Below are positions 36,801 through 48,244 of a stretch of DNA of 64,000 nt, in pieces. The notes beneath the pieces were generated by a model, which made no database searches, was not told the DNA's origin, and saw only the letters and a program-made list of their open reading frames with translations. Every line of letters starts with the position of its first letter. The stretch's first letter is position 1. Source of the stretch: Monoplex corrugatus (lineage: Eukaryota; Mollusca; Gastropoda; Littorinimorpha; Ranellidae); contig CM060312.1 in NCBI GenBank assembly GCA_030674185.1, forward strand, positions 929,992 to 993,991, read 5' to 3'. The translations under genes were made by a program, and so were the position numbers.

Positions 36801-38601
36801 CGTTACACATGTACCAGGCTACTGTAATATAACATGTTGTACATGTACCAGGCTACTGTAATATAACATGTTACACATGTACCAGGCTACTGTAATATAA
36901 CACGTTACACATGTACCAGGCTACTGTAATATAACACGTTACACATGTACCAGGCTACTGTAATATAACATGTTGTACATGTACCAGGCTACTGTAATAT
37001 AACATGTTACACATGTACCAGGCTACTGTAATATAACATGTTACACATGTACCAGGCTACTGTAATATAACACGTTACACATGTACCAGGCTACTGTAAT
37101 ATAACACGTTACACATGTACCAGGCTACTGTAATATAACACGTTACACATGTACCAGGCTACTGTAATATAACATGTTGTACATGTACCAGGCTACTGTA
37201 ATTTAACACGTTACACCTGTACTAGGCTACTGTAATATAACACGTTACACCTGTACCAGGCTACTGTAATATAACACGTTACACATGTACCAGGCTACTG
37301 TAATATAACACGTTACATCTGTACCAGGCTACTGTAATATAACACGTTACACCTGTACCAGGCTACTGTAATATAACACGTTACACCTGTACCAGGCCAC
37401 TGTAATATAATATGTTGTACATGTACCAGGCTACTGTAATATAACACGTTACACCTGTACCAGGCTACTGTAATATAACACGTTACACATGTACCAGGCT
37501 ACTGTAATATAACATGTTACACCTGTACCAGGCTACTGTAATATAACACGTTACACATGTACCAGGCTACTGTAATATAACACGTTACACATGTACCAGG
37601 CTACTGTAATATAACACGTTACACCTGTACCAGGCTACTGTAATATAACATGTTGTACATGTACCAGGCTACTGTAATATAACACGTTACACCTGTACCA
37701 GGCTACTGTAATATAACATGTTGTACATGTACCAGGCTACTGTAATATAACACGTTACACCTGTACCAGGCTACTGTAATATAACACGTTACACCTGTAC
37801 CAGGCTACTGTAATATAACACGTTACACCTGTACCAGGCTACTGTAATATAACATGTTACACATGTACCAGGCTACTGTAATATAACATGTTACACCTGT
37901 ACCAGGCTACTGTAATATAACACGTTACACCTGTACCAGGCTACTGTAATATAACACGTTACACCTGTACCAGGCTACTGTAATATAACACGTTACACAT
38001 GTACCAGGCTACTGTAATATAACACGTTACACCTGTACCAGGCTACTGTAATATAACATGTTACACATGTACCAGGCTAGTGTGATGTAACACCTTACAC
38101 ATGTACCAGGCCAGTGTGATGTAACACATTACACATGTACCAAGCCAGTGTGATGTAACACGTTACACCTGTACCAGGCTAGTGTGATGTAACACGTTAC
38201 ACATGTACCAGGCCAGTGTGATGTAACACGTTACATATGTACCAGGCCAGTATGATGTAACAGGTTACATATAAACCAGGCCAGTGTGATGTAACACGTT
38301 ACATATGTACCAGACCAGTATGATGTTACACCTTACACCTGTACCAGGCCAGTGTGATGTAACACGTTACACCTGTATCAAGCCAGTGTGATGTAACACA
38401 TTACACCTGTATCAAGCCAGTGTGATGTAACATATTACACCTGTATCAAGCCAGTGTGATGTAACACGTTACACCTGTATCAAGTCAGTGTGATGTAACA
38501 CGTTACACCTGTATCAAGCTAGTGTGATGTAACATATTACACCTGTATCAAGCCAGTGTGATGTAACACGTTTACCTGTATCAAGCCAGTGTGATGTAAC
38601 A
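33815..38601. repeat. 34-bp satellite with internal dyad, left part
   Basis: Unit of about 34 bp: CCAGGCCAGTGTGATGTAACACGTTACACCTGTA. Between about 36,570 and 38,070 a homogeneous subfamily (GGCTACTGTAATATAACA) keeps an exact 34-bp spacing. Most units carry TGTAACATGTTACA (a perfect palindrome) or the one-base variant with CACG. A mariner at 38,604-39,948 interrupts the array. Confidence 0.95.
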
Positions 38602-38603
38602 TA

Positions 38604-39948
38604 CAGGGTGTTTCAAAAAGAATACGCCAAAATCATCACGTGATGTGTCAAAAACGAAAAAAATTACAAACCTCTAGCATGAACACATGTGTTGTATATA
38701 CATTCAAGTTTCATTTCATGTTTTATAAGTGCTCAATGTGGCCACCACTGGCAGCGCGGACAACATCAAGCCGATATGAGAATTCCTCCCAAACGCGCCT
38801 CAGCATGTCACGGTCCACCGTGTTGATTGCAGCTGTTATTCGATCTTTCAAGTCATCGATACTTGCTGGAAGTGGTGGAACATAAACTTGGTCTTTAACA
38901 TACCCCCACAAGAAAAAGTCACACACAGTGAGGTCCGGGGATCTGGCAGGCCAAGCACAGAGAGCAAGGTCTTTAGCACCTCTCCTCCCAATCCATCGCT
39001 GAGGCACGTTTTCATTCAGATAAGCTCTAACCCCGAGATGCCAATGGGGTGGTGCTCCATCTTGCTGAAAAATGAAGTCATTCGAATCTGCTTGCAGTAA
39101 AGTGAATAGCCAGTTTTGGAGCATTTCGAGATAGGTTCGTCCTGTAACGGTGTTTCCTTCAAAGAAAAAGGGACCATAGACCTTGTCTTGAGACACAGCA
39201 CAGAAGACGTTCACTTTAGGGGAATCTCTTTCATGCTCAACAGTTTCATGTTCCCAAATGCGCACATTGTGACGATTGACTGTGCCGCTCAAATGGAAAG
39301 TCGCTTCGTCACTAAAAACTAAACGTGAAAAGAGAGTTTCATCACCTTCCTCCATCTCCAGCATTGACTCACAGAATGTCCTCCGCATCACCTTGTCATC
39401 ATTAGTAAGTGCTTGGACGAGGCTTAGTTTATATGGTTTCATGTGTAATCGTCTCTTTAACACACGCCAGACAGTGGTATGAGGGATGGCAAGCTGAAGA
39501 CTTGCTCGACATACGGACTTACGTGGGCTGCTCTCAAATGCATCATGAATCCTCTCCACTTGCTCCTCTGTAACACGTGGTCTTCCAGGACTCTTTCCTT
39601 TGCACAGACACCCACTCTCTTTAAACTGTCTAACCCACCGTCGAATGCTCTCATGATGGGGCGGATCAATGCCGAATTCTGTTCTGAAAGCACGTTGCAC
39701 CGTGACAATGGCGTTTGTTTTCGCGAACTCAAGCACGCAAAACGCCTTCTGCTGAGGAGTCGCCATTTTGATTGATCTTCCCACAATTCAGCTGCACCGG
39801 AAGTTATACTAACGACAGCGGTGAAACTGACACCCAATCAAACTTTGATAACTACTCTATCAAATAACCACTGATTCAGTCCACTACAATGCTACAGACC
39901 TGAAAAAACTGCGTAATGATTTTGGCGTATTCTTTTTGAAACACCCTG
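38604..39948 (-). mobile_element. Mariner (DD41D) transposon, apparently complete
   Basis: 1,345 bp with terminal inverted repeats. CAGGGTGTTTCAAAAAGAAT and the following 17 bases at the left match the reverse complement of the right end at 36 of 37 positions. It is flanked by TA at 38,602-38,603 and 39,949-39,950. The empty site, AACATATTACACC, is exactly the host 34-bp satellite unit, so the insertion can be reconstructed without guesswork. It carries one uninterrupted transposase ORF on the minus strand. Confidence 0.95.
38723..39784 (-). CDS. Mariner-type transposase, DD41D, intact ORF
   Basis: A 353-residue protein that would cut and paste its element at TA dinucleotides. Two helix-turn-helix regions occupy about residues 10-55 and 70-115, separated by the GRPR motif at 67-70; they would bind the terminal repeats. 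The catalytic acidic residues are Asp159 (VFSDEATFHLSG), Asp242 (FQQDGAPPHWHL) and Asp284 (RSPDLTVCDFFLWG). Exactly 41 residues lie between the second and third Asp, the DD41D spacing. Length fits mariner transposases (about 330-360). There are no internal stops and all three catalytic Asp are present, so it may be active or recently so. The start at Met1 is the first in frame. A second Met at position 7 (MATPQQKAF) matches the usual start of relatives and could be the true one. Confidence 0.95.
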   Translation of the reverse strand: MGRSIKMATPQQKAFCVLEFAKTNAIVTVQRAFRTEFGIDPPHHESIRRWVRQFKESGCLCKGKSPGRPRVTEEQVERIHDAFESSPRKSVCRASLQLAIPHTTVWRVLKRRLHMKPYKLSLVQALTNDDKVMRRTFCESMLEMEEGDETLFSRLVFSDEATFHLSGTVNRHNVRIWEHETVEHERDSPKVNVFCAVSQDKVYGPFFFEGNTVTGRTYLEMLQNWLFTLLQADSNDFIFQQDGAPPHWHLGVRAYLNENVPQRWIGRRGAKDLALCAWPARSPDLTVCDFFLWGYVKDQVYVPPLPASIDDLKDRITAAINTVDRDMLRRVWEEFSYRLDVVRAASGGHIEHL

Positions 39949-39950
39949 TA

Positions 39951-40815
39951 TTACACCTGTACCAGGCTAGTGTGATATAACACGTTACACGTGTACCAGG
40001 CCAGTGTGATGTAACACGTTACACATGTACCAGGCCAGTGTGATGTAACACGTTACACCTGTATCAAGCCAGTGTGATGTAACATATTACACCTGTACCA
40101 GGCTAGTGTGATATAACACCTTACACCTGTACCAGGCCAGTGTGATGTAACACGTTACACATGTACCAGGCCAGTGTGATGTAACACGTTACACCTGTAC
40201 CAGGCCAGTGTGATGTTACACCTTACACCTGTATCAGGCCAGTGTGATATAACACGTTACACATGTACCAGGCTAGTGTGATGTAACATATTACACCTGT
40301 ACCAGGCCAGTGTAATGTAACACCTTACACATGTACCAGGCTAGTGTGATGTAACACCTTACATATGTACCAGGCTAGTGTGATGTAACACGTTACACCT
40401 GTACCAGGCCAGTGTGATGTTACACCTTACACCTGTACCAGGCTAGTGTGATGTAACATGTTACACCTGTACCAGGACAGTGTGATATAACACCTTACAC
40501 ATGTACCAGGCTAGTGTGATGTAACACCTTACACATGTACCAGGCTAGTGTGATGTAACATATTACACCTGTACCAGGCCAGTGTAATGTAACACGTTAC
40601 ACATGTATCAGGCCAGTGTGATGTAACATGTTACACATGTACCAGGCCAGTGTGATGTAACATGTTACACATGTACCAGGCCAGTGTGATGTACACGTTA
40701 CACATTTACCAGGCTAGTGTGATGTAACATGTTACACCTGTACCAGGCCAGCGTGAGGTAACACGTTACACATGTACCTGGCCAGTGTGATGTAACAAGT
40801 TACATCTGTAACAAA
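39951..40815. repeat. 34-bp satellite, right part
   Basis: Continuation of the 34-bp satellite after the mariner, mostly of the GGCCAGTGTGATGTAACA type. It decays at about 40,800, followed by about 80 bp of unique sequence. Confidence 0.95.
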
Positions 40816-40894
40816 TTTTACATGTACCAAATTTCTGACTGCAGATGTAGCACAGTCGTTCACCGCTTGCCGTGTTTCTTTGACAGTCACTTAG

Positions 40895-41538
40895 GTTTAG
40901 TCTTCCTTCAAGTCTAACTTCAAGACACATACTTTTTGTCTTCCTTCAACTCTTACCTGAAGACACACTGTTTTGTTTTCCTTCAAGTCTAACTTCAAGA
41001 CACATACTGTTTTGTCTTCCTTCAAGTCTAACCTGAAGACACACTGTTTTGTCTTCCTTCAAGTCTAACCTGAAGACACACTGTTTTGTCTTCCTTCAAG
41101 TCTTACCTGAAAACACATACTGTTTTGTCTTCCTTCAAGTCTAACCTGAAGACACATACTGTTTTGTCTTCCTTCAAGTCTTACCTGAAAACACACACTG
41201 TTTTGTCTTCCTTCAAGTCTAACTTCAAGACACATACTTTTTGTCTTCATTCAACTCTTACCTGAAGACACACTGTTTTGTTTTCCTTCAAGTCTAACCT
41301 GAAGACACATACTGTTTTGTCTTCCTTCAAGTCTAACCTGAAGACACACTGTTTTGTCTTCCTTCAAGTCTAACCTGAAGACACACTGTTTTGTCTTCCT
41401 TCAAGTCTAACCTGAAGACACACCTTTTTGTCTTCCTTCAAGTCTAACCTGAAGACACACTGTTTTGTCTTCCTTCAAGTCTAATCTGAAGACACATACT
41501 GTTTTGTCTTCCTTCAAGTCTAACCTGAAGACACATAC
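40895..41538. repeat. 36/39-bp minisatellite derived from an exon donor
   Basis: Unit GTTTTGTCTTCCTTCAAGTC followed by TAACCTGAAGACACA(TACT). On the minus strand each unit reads GACAAAACA-GTATGTGTCTTCAG, close to the real exon end GGACAAAAA and donor GTATGTGTCTTCAG at 41,539. The array is the first part of the intron downstream of that exon. Confidence 0.9.
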
Positions 41539-41615
41539 TTTTTGTCCAGCAGTGACTTCATATCTATGTACCCAACCCTTCGTCCCACTCTCTCCTGTCC
41601 TCTCCTCCCGGTTTC
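41539..41615 (-). CDS. Small 77-bp exon of the GTPase-kinase gene (exon 6 of those visible)
   Basis: Minus-strand exon between acceptor GTGCACAG and donor GTATGT, encoding NREERTGESGTKGWVHRYEV and TAGQK. It sits in the only unique stretch (41,540-41,636) between two minisatellites. The exon at 43,931 ends with one base, this one supplies two (G|GA, Gly) and ends in phase 0, and the exon at 18,526 starts in phase 0. It is thus exactly the phase bridge required. It is short, charged and without a known motif, and the acceptor has a weak pyrimidine tract. The support is phase and location rather than homology. Confidence 0.6.
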
Positions 41616-41639
41616 CTGTGCACTGCACCTTTGACATTA

Positions 41640-43915
41640 TCAGAACACAGACTGACACAACACACTGTCAGAACACATACTGACACAGCACACTGTCACA
41701 TCACACTGTCAGAACACAGACTGACACAACACACTGTCAGAACACAGACTGACACAACACACTGTCACATCACACTGTCAGAACACAGACTGACACATCA
41801 CACTGTCAGAACACAGACTGAAACAACACACTGTCAAAACACAGACTGACACAACACACTGTCAAAACACACTGTCAGAACACAGACTGACACAACACAC
41901 TGTCAGAACACAGACTGACGCAACACACTGTCACATCACACTGTCAGAACACGACTGACACATCACACTGTCAGAACACAGACTGAAACAACACACTGTC
42001 ATACACGACTGACACTGTCACACTGTCAGAACACAGACTGAAACAACACACTGTCAAACACAGACTGAATCAACACTCTGTCAGAACAGACTGACACAAC
42101 ACACTGTCAGAACACAGGATGACACAACACACTGTCAGACAGACTGACACAACCACTGTCAAATACAGACTGACACAACACAATGTCAGAACACAGACTG
42201 ACACAACACACTGTCAGAACACAGACTGACACATCAACACGTCAAAACACACTGTCAGAACACAGACTGACACAACACACTGTCAGAACACTGACTGACA
42301 CAACACACTTCAGAAACAGACTGACACAAGCACACTGTCAGAACACAACATGCACACAAACACACACTGTCAGAACACAGACTGACACAAACACACACTG
42401 TCAACATCAACCACACCCTGTCAGAACACAGACTGACACAACACACTGTCAGAATACAGACTGACACAACACAATGTCAGAACACAGACTGACACAACAC
42501 ACTGTCAGAACACAGACTGACACAACACACACTGTCAAAATGAACAACACTGTCAGAACACAGACTGACACAACACACTGTCAGAACACAGACTGACACA
42601 ACACACTGTCAATCACACTGCAAACACAGACTGACACACAACACACTGTCAGAATACAGACTGACACAACACAATGTCAGAACACAGACTGACACAACAC
42701 ACTGTCAGAACACAGACTGACACAACACACTGTCAAAACACACTGTCAGAAACACAGACAAGACTGACACAACACACTGTCAGAACACAGACTGACACAA
42801 CACACTGTCACATCACACTGTCAGAACACAGACTGACACATCACACTGTCAGAAACAGACTGACACATACACACTGTCAGAAACACAGACTGACACAAAC
42901 ACACTGTCAGAACACAGACTGACACAAACAACACTGACTGACACAACACTGTCACACAACACACATGCACATCACACTGTCAGAACACAGACTGACACAA
43001 CACACTGTCAGAACACAGACTGACACATCACACTGTCAGAACACAGACTGTCACATCACACTGTCAGAACACAGACTGACACAACACACTGTCACTACAC
43101 AGACTGACACATCACACTGTCAGAACACAGACTGACACATCACACTGTCAGAACACAGACTGACACATCATACTGTCAGAACACAGACACATCACACTGT
43201 CAGAACACAGACTGACACATCACACTGTCAGAACACAGACTGACACAACACACTGTCAGAACACAGACTGACACAACACACTGTCACTACACAGACTGAC
43301 ACAACACACTGTCACATCACACTGTCAGAACACAGACTGACACATCACACTGTCAGAAACAGACTGTCACAACACACTGTCAGAACACAGACTGTCACAT
43401 CACACTGTCAGAACACAGACTGACACATCACACTGTCAGAACACAGACTGACACATCACACTGTCACATCACACTGTCAGAACACAGACTGTCACATCAC
43501 ACTGTCAGAACACAGACTGACACATCACACTGTCAGAACACAGACTGTCACATCACACTGTCAGAACACAGACTGTCACATCACACTGTCAGAACACAGA
43601 CTGTCACATCACACTGTCAGAACACAGACTGTCACATCACACTGTCAGAACACAGACTGTCACATCACACTGTCAGAACACAGACTGTCACATCACACTG
43701 TCAGAACACAGACTGTCACATCACACTGTCAGAACACAGACTGTCACATCACACTGTCAGAACACAGACTGACACAATACACTGTCAGAACACAGACTGA
43801 CACAACACACTGTCAGAACACACTGTCAGAACACAGACTGACACAACACACTGTCAGAACACAGACTGACACATCACACTGTCAGAACACAGACTGACAC
43901 AACTTAAAACTAACA
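41640..43915. repeat. 28-bp minisatellite filling an intron
   Basis: Unit CAGAACACAGACTGACACAACACACTGT with a shorter CACATCACACTGT variant, about 80 units. On the minus strand units begin GTCAGTCTGTGTTCTGAC, matching the first 13 bases of the intron after the exon at 43,931 (GTCAGTCTGTGTTTG). It occupies virtually the whole intron between the exons at 43,931 and 41,615. Indel noise is common at 42,000-42,960. Confidence 0.95.
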
Positions 43916-43930
43916 CAAACACAGACTGAC

Positions 43931-44187
43931 CTTCAAGTTTCTTGATTTGATCTTCAAAGAGTTCAAGGTCACGTTGGAAGGTTTTAAGGATATTGCCCTT
44001 AACCTTGGACACTATCTGGTTCTGAGCTTCCCAGGAGTCAATGACAGCGGCCAATTTCTCACAGAACTTGGAAGCTGCCTCCTTGGTGACCTTCTTTAAG
44101 TCCTTGTCGGATGCAGGGCAGTCTGAGGCTGCCCAGCTGCTCATCGCCTCCACACACTTGTCTGATTTTAGGAATGTTATCAGCTTC
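43931..44187 (-). CDS. Coiled-coil stalk exon (exon 5 of those visible)
   Basis: Minus-strand exon of 257 bp, acceptor GTGTTCACAG, donor GTCAGT. It encodes KLITFLKSDKCVEAMSSWAA, a Ser/Asp-rich turn (SDCPASDKD), LKKVTKEAASKFCEKLAAVI, DSWEAQNQIVSKVKGNILK and TFQRDLELFEDQIKKLE. The pattern is strongly helical with heptad-like hydrophobics, as in the stalk of dynamin-like proteins. It starts with one base completing AG of the exon at 47,771 (Arg) and ends with a single G. The donor sequence GTCAGTCTGTG is the seed of the adjoining 28-bp array; the acceptor side abuts a CA repeat. Confidence 0.9.
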
Positions 44188-44199
44188 CTGTGAACACAC

Positions 44200-44305
44200 C
44201 GAAAACACACACACACACACACACATTCACACACACATACATACATCGCACACACGCCCGAGCATGCACGCACACACACACACATCATACACACATGACA
44301 TCACA

Positions 44306-44340
<35 letters not shown>

Positions 44341-44382
44341 CATACACACACACATGCACACACACATCATACACAAAAGACA

Positions 44383-44419
<37 letters not shown>

Positions 44420-44469
44420 ACATCCACACACACACACACACACACACATCACACACACACACACACACA

Positions 44470-44513
<44 letters not shown>

Positions 44514-44531
44514 CATCATACACACACGACA

Positions 44532-44566
<35 letters not shown>

Positions 44567-44614
44567 ACACACACACACACCACACACACACACATACACA
44601 CACACAGATATATG

Positions 44615-44667
<53 letters not shown>

Positions 44668-44845
44668 ATATATATTTATATATATATATATACCATACAC
44701 ACATGCACACACATACACACACATGCACACACACACACTCGCACACACACACGCGCACGCGCGCGCACGCACGCACACATATACACACACATACACACAC
44801 ACACACACATGTGTACACACACACACACGCACACACCAGCACCAA
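44200..44845. repeat. CA repeats with a central TA/TATA block
   Basis: (CA)n interrupted by CATCATACACACACAT pieces, a (TA)n block at about 44,607-44,695, then mixed CA and GCGCACGCGCGC. Alternating purine-pyrimidine sequence of this length can adopt Z-DNA and, in the TA part, cruciform structure. ORFs here are repeat translations. Confidence 0.95.
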
Positions 44846-44859
44846 TAACACAAATATTC

Positions 44860-45046
44860 ATGTTGATGTCGTTGAGCAGTTGATGTTGATGTATATATCT
44901 TATTGGTGTTCATGCTGATGTCACTGATCTGTTGAAGTTGATGTCTGTATATTACTGATGCTGATGTTGAAATCACTGACCTGTTGATGCTGATATCTGT
45001 ATTGCTAAGGTTGATGTTGGTGTCAATGACCTATTGATACTGATGT
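44860..45046. repeat. Minisatellite related to an exon donor, left block
   Basis: Irregular units of GTTGATGTCACTGACCTGTTGATGCTGATATCTGTATTGCTAA type, about 50-58 bp. On the minus strand they read AACATCAACAG-GTCAGTGACATCAAC, close to the end of the exon at 47,771 and its donor (AACATCAACAG-GTGAGTGACATCACC). The array is cut by a LINE at 45,047. Confidence 0.8.
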
Positions 45047-45939
45047 CAGCTTAATGACGACAAAACAGAAGCTATCCTCATTGGCACCCGTCAGAAACTT
45101 TCTCAGCTGCCTCCTCTTTCTCTCCCATTATGTAACACATCAGTCCCAATTTCTGATTCAGCTAAAAACCTTGGTGTCTGCATTGACTCTACCCTCTCCA
45201 TGAACAACTTTGTTTCTCAAACTGCCAGATCCTGCTACTATCATCTCCATCGTATAAGGCTGATCAGGAAGTATCTCTCTGTCGAAACAACTGCAAAACT
45301 CGTTCTCTCCTTCATAATGTCTCGCATTGACTATTGCAATTCACTCCTGTCTGGTCTTCCTGCCTCCACCATTCACATCCTACAGCGCATTCAAAACAAT
45401 GCTGCACGCCTTGTACTCAAAAAGAAAAAAGCTGACCACATATCTCCTCTCCTGGCACAACTTCACTGGCTCCCTGTATCAAAGCGCATACAGTACAAAC
45501 TAGACACCATGTGCTACAAAAGCCTCAATAACGCAGCCCCCGATTACCTGTCAAGCCTACTTGAGATCTATCTTCCCTCACGTACCCTCCGCTCTGCTTC
45601 CGATCCTCTGACTTTTCGCTTTCCACGCACTAAGCTCAATACCTATGGTCCACGAGCCTTCTCTGTTTCTGGTCCACTCTCCTGGAACAGACTTCCTCTC
45701 TCAGTCCGTCAGCAACCTACTTTTGTCTCCTTCAAGTCCGCTCTCAAAACTCACCTTTTCTCCTCCGCATAAAATCCTAACCTCACTCAACCCCCCCCCC
45801 CCCCCCTCTGCAGCCTGTCTCCGCTCGGAGGGAATCACATGGTTATAATATATAATTGTATATGCTATGCTCTCTATAATTTTCCATTGCTTTTATTCTT
45901 GCTTTTATTGCTTTTATTCTTTCTCCCCATTTATAGCCA

Positions 45940-45991
<52 letters not shown>

Positions 45992-46126
45992 CGTGTGTGT
46001 GCGTGCGTGCGTGCGTGCGTGCTTACGTGTGTGTCTGCTTCAGCGCTTAGATTTGATTTTATCAAGATTTTGCGCTATATAAATATTGTAATTATTATTA
46101 TTATTAATTATTATTATTATTATTAT
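45047..46126 (+). mobile_element. CR1/L2-like LINE, 5' truncated, uninterrupted C-terminal ORF
   Basis: Starts inside the RT gene (LNDDKTEAILIGTRQKL) and stays open to 45,772 without a stop: KNLGVCIDSTLSMNNFV, MSRIDYCNSLLSGLP, LLAQLHWLPVSKRIQYKLD, PDYLSSLLEIYLPSRTLRS, ALKTHLFSSA. The C run, GT/GCGT tract and ATT tail follow. It is nearly identical to the copies at 25 and 31 kb, so insertion was recent. It sits in the donor-derived array; ATTGATACTGAT on the left and ATTGATGCTGAT on the right may be the target duplication. It lacks the catalytic YADD. Confidence 0.9.
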
Positions 46127-46475
46127 TTATTGATGCTGATATTGATGTCACTGACATGTTGATGTCGACGTCTGTATTGCTAATGTTGATGCTGATATCA
46201 CTGACCTACCAGTGTTGATGTCTACATTATTGATGTTGAAGTCACTGACCTGTTGGTGTTGACGTATGTATTGCTAATGTTGATGCTGATTTCAATGACC
46301 TATCGGTGTTGATGTCTACATTATTGATGCTGATGTCACTAACCTGTTGATGTTGTCTGTATTGCTTATGCTGATGTTGATGTCACCGACCTATCGATGT
46401 TGTGTAGATTACTGATGGTGATGGTGATGGTGATGGTGATGGTGATGGTGATGGTGATGGTGATGGTGATGGTGA
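46127..46475. repeat. Minisatellite related to an exon donor, right block, with a GGTGAT run
   Basis: Continuation of the GTTGATGTC/CTGACCTGTTGATG array. It ends in about ten GGTGAT hexamers at 46,411-46,476 immediately before an RTE LINE. Confidence 0.85.
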
Positions 46476-47760
46476 TGAAATTTATGACACTGGAAAAATC
46501 CCCAAAGATATGTCAAAATCAATTTTCATTGCACTTCCAAAGAAGACAGGGGCTATAGAATGCGAACTCCACTGCACAATCAGTTTGATGAGTCATGTAA
46601 CAAAAATCCTGTTAAGAATAATCATGATGACAAGGAATAGAATCAAAAGAGAAATAGCAGAAGAACAGTGTGGATTTGTGGAGGGGAAAGGAACTATTAA
46701 TGCCATATACATCCTAAGAACTATCATAGAGAGGTCAATTGAGATGAATAAGGATTTGTATTTATGCTTTGTTGACTATACCAAGGCTTTCGATCGGGTA
46801 CGACATGAAGAATTGATCAACCAACTGGACAGACTCAATGTCGATGGAAAAGATCTACGAATAATAAGGAATATGTACTGGGAACAAACAGCTGCAATGA
46901 GAATAGAAAACAATATAAGCTCTTTTCAAAATATCAAAAGAGGAGTCAGACAGGGTTGTGTTTTGTCACCAGATCTGTTTTCTCTATATAGCGAAAACAT
47001 CATGAGAAACCTAGAAGAAGACCCTGGATTAAAGGTTGGAGGGAAAATGATAAACAACATTCGGTACGCAGATGACACCGAGCTAATTGCAGAAAATGAA
47101 AGGGACCTACAAAACCTTGTGAATATACTAAAAACAGAAAGCAAAGGTGAGGGGTTGGAACTAAACAGCAGGAAGACTGAAGTCATGGTGATCAGTAAAA
47201 ACATGAAATCCCCTCATGCAAAATAACAGCAAATGGCACAACCTTGACACAGGTTAATAAGTTCAAATACCTGGGAACAGTCATTTCATCGGATGGCAGA
47301 TGCACATCGGAAATAGCTGGCAGAATCGGCCAAGCCAAAACAGCATTCGAGGCGTGGACGGTCAGCAAGCAAAGCCAGAGCAGGATCGAGACAGCCGAGA
47401 TGTGGTTTCTCAGAAGAATGTTGAGAGTGCCATGGACAGCAAAGAAAACAAACGAGACAGTCTTGATGGAGGCAGACACAAGTAGATCACTCATAAGGAA
47501 GATTAGGAAAAGACAAGCAACATTTATAGGTCATTTTGTGGGGAGGGGGGATTTGGAGCACCTGGTCACAACGGGAGGGCTGGAGGGAGAGAGCACCAGG
47601 CAGACCCAGGGAGAGAATGCTGGACGGACTTGCAGGGTGGCTGAGGATGAGGAGGGTGGGGGAGATGTTTGGGGCAACGAGAGATAGAGATGGTTGGAAG
47701 TCCATGGTAGCCAACGCCATGCGGCAGGGCACCTGATGATGATGATGATGATGATGGTGA
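46476..47760 (+). mobile_element. RTE-like LINE with intact YADD core
   Basis: 5' truncated within the RT. The ORF at 46,510-47,226 (238 residues) includes CFVDYTKAFDRVRHEELINQ (motif A), RGVRQGCVLSPDLFSLY (motif B) and IRYADDTELIAENERDLQ with the catalytic YADD. A frameshift near 47,223 and a deletion between KTAF and EAWTVSKQ follow. Next come MWFLRRMLRVPWTAKK, RKIRKRQATFIGHF, a frame break near the GRP region, and CATGCGGCAGGGCACCTGATGATG with a GAT tail. It lies only about 10 bp from the donor of the exon at 47,771. Confidence 0.9.
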
Positions 47761-47770
47761 TGTCACTCAC

Positions 47771-47965
47771 CTGTTGATGTTCTCCACTTCCCGCTTAAAG
47801 CCATCCCTCATGACATCAATCTGTCCACCACTCTCACTCTCCAGAGCCTCAATCTGGTTTCTGATGTTGCGGAAGGCTGTCTCTTTCTCCGCCATCTGTT
47901 TCCGTCCGATGTTGGAGGAGATCTTCAGTGAATACAATGATCTCTTCAGAACAGCAGACAGCCAT
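47771..47965 (-). CDS. Stalk exon after the GTPase domain (exon 4 of those visible)
   Basis: Minus-strand exon of 195 bp, acceptor GTTATAG, donor GTGAGTGACATC. It encodes WLSAVLKRSLYSLKISSNIG, RKQMAEKETAFRNIRNQIEA, LESESGGQIDVMRDGFKREV and ENIN, predicted to be long helices typical of the bundle that follows the GTPase head in dynamin-like proteins. One base at the start completes AG from the exon at 55,822 (Arg). AG at the end is completed by G of the exon at 44,187. Only this frame is open; the frame starting at the first ATG stops after about 40 codons. Confidence 0.9.
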
Positions 47966-48244
47966 CTATAACATAATAGTAAATATCAATAATAATGTCC
48001 CTATCATTATCATTGTGTTTAAAGCCCAGCTGAATACGCAGAGCTATATCAGGGCTGCAACTATCTCAACAAAAGAACCTAAAAAACCTGGAAAAGAAAA
48101 TCAGGTGTAGGCCCTACATATCAACGCATTTACGCACATAATCTAATTATATGCCCCTGGCGTTGACCACTCTATCCAGTGTATCACCAAGGGCCTTAAA
48201 AAACACCAACCTCAACATAACTATGTAAAAATAACTAAGTATAC

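Noticed and set aside
33815..40815. CRISPR array
   Set aside because: Units are head-to-tail with no unique spacers, no cas genes, and the sequence is an animal genome.
44200..44845. CA/TA region as a promoter or replication origin
   Set aside because: Simple repeats only. No transcription start evidence or conserved elements.
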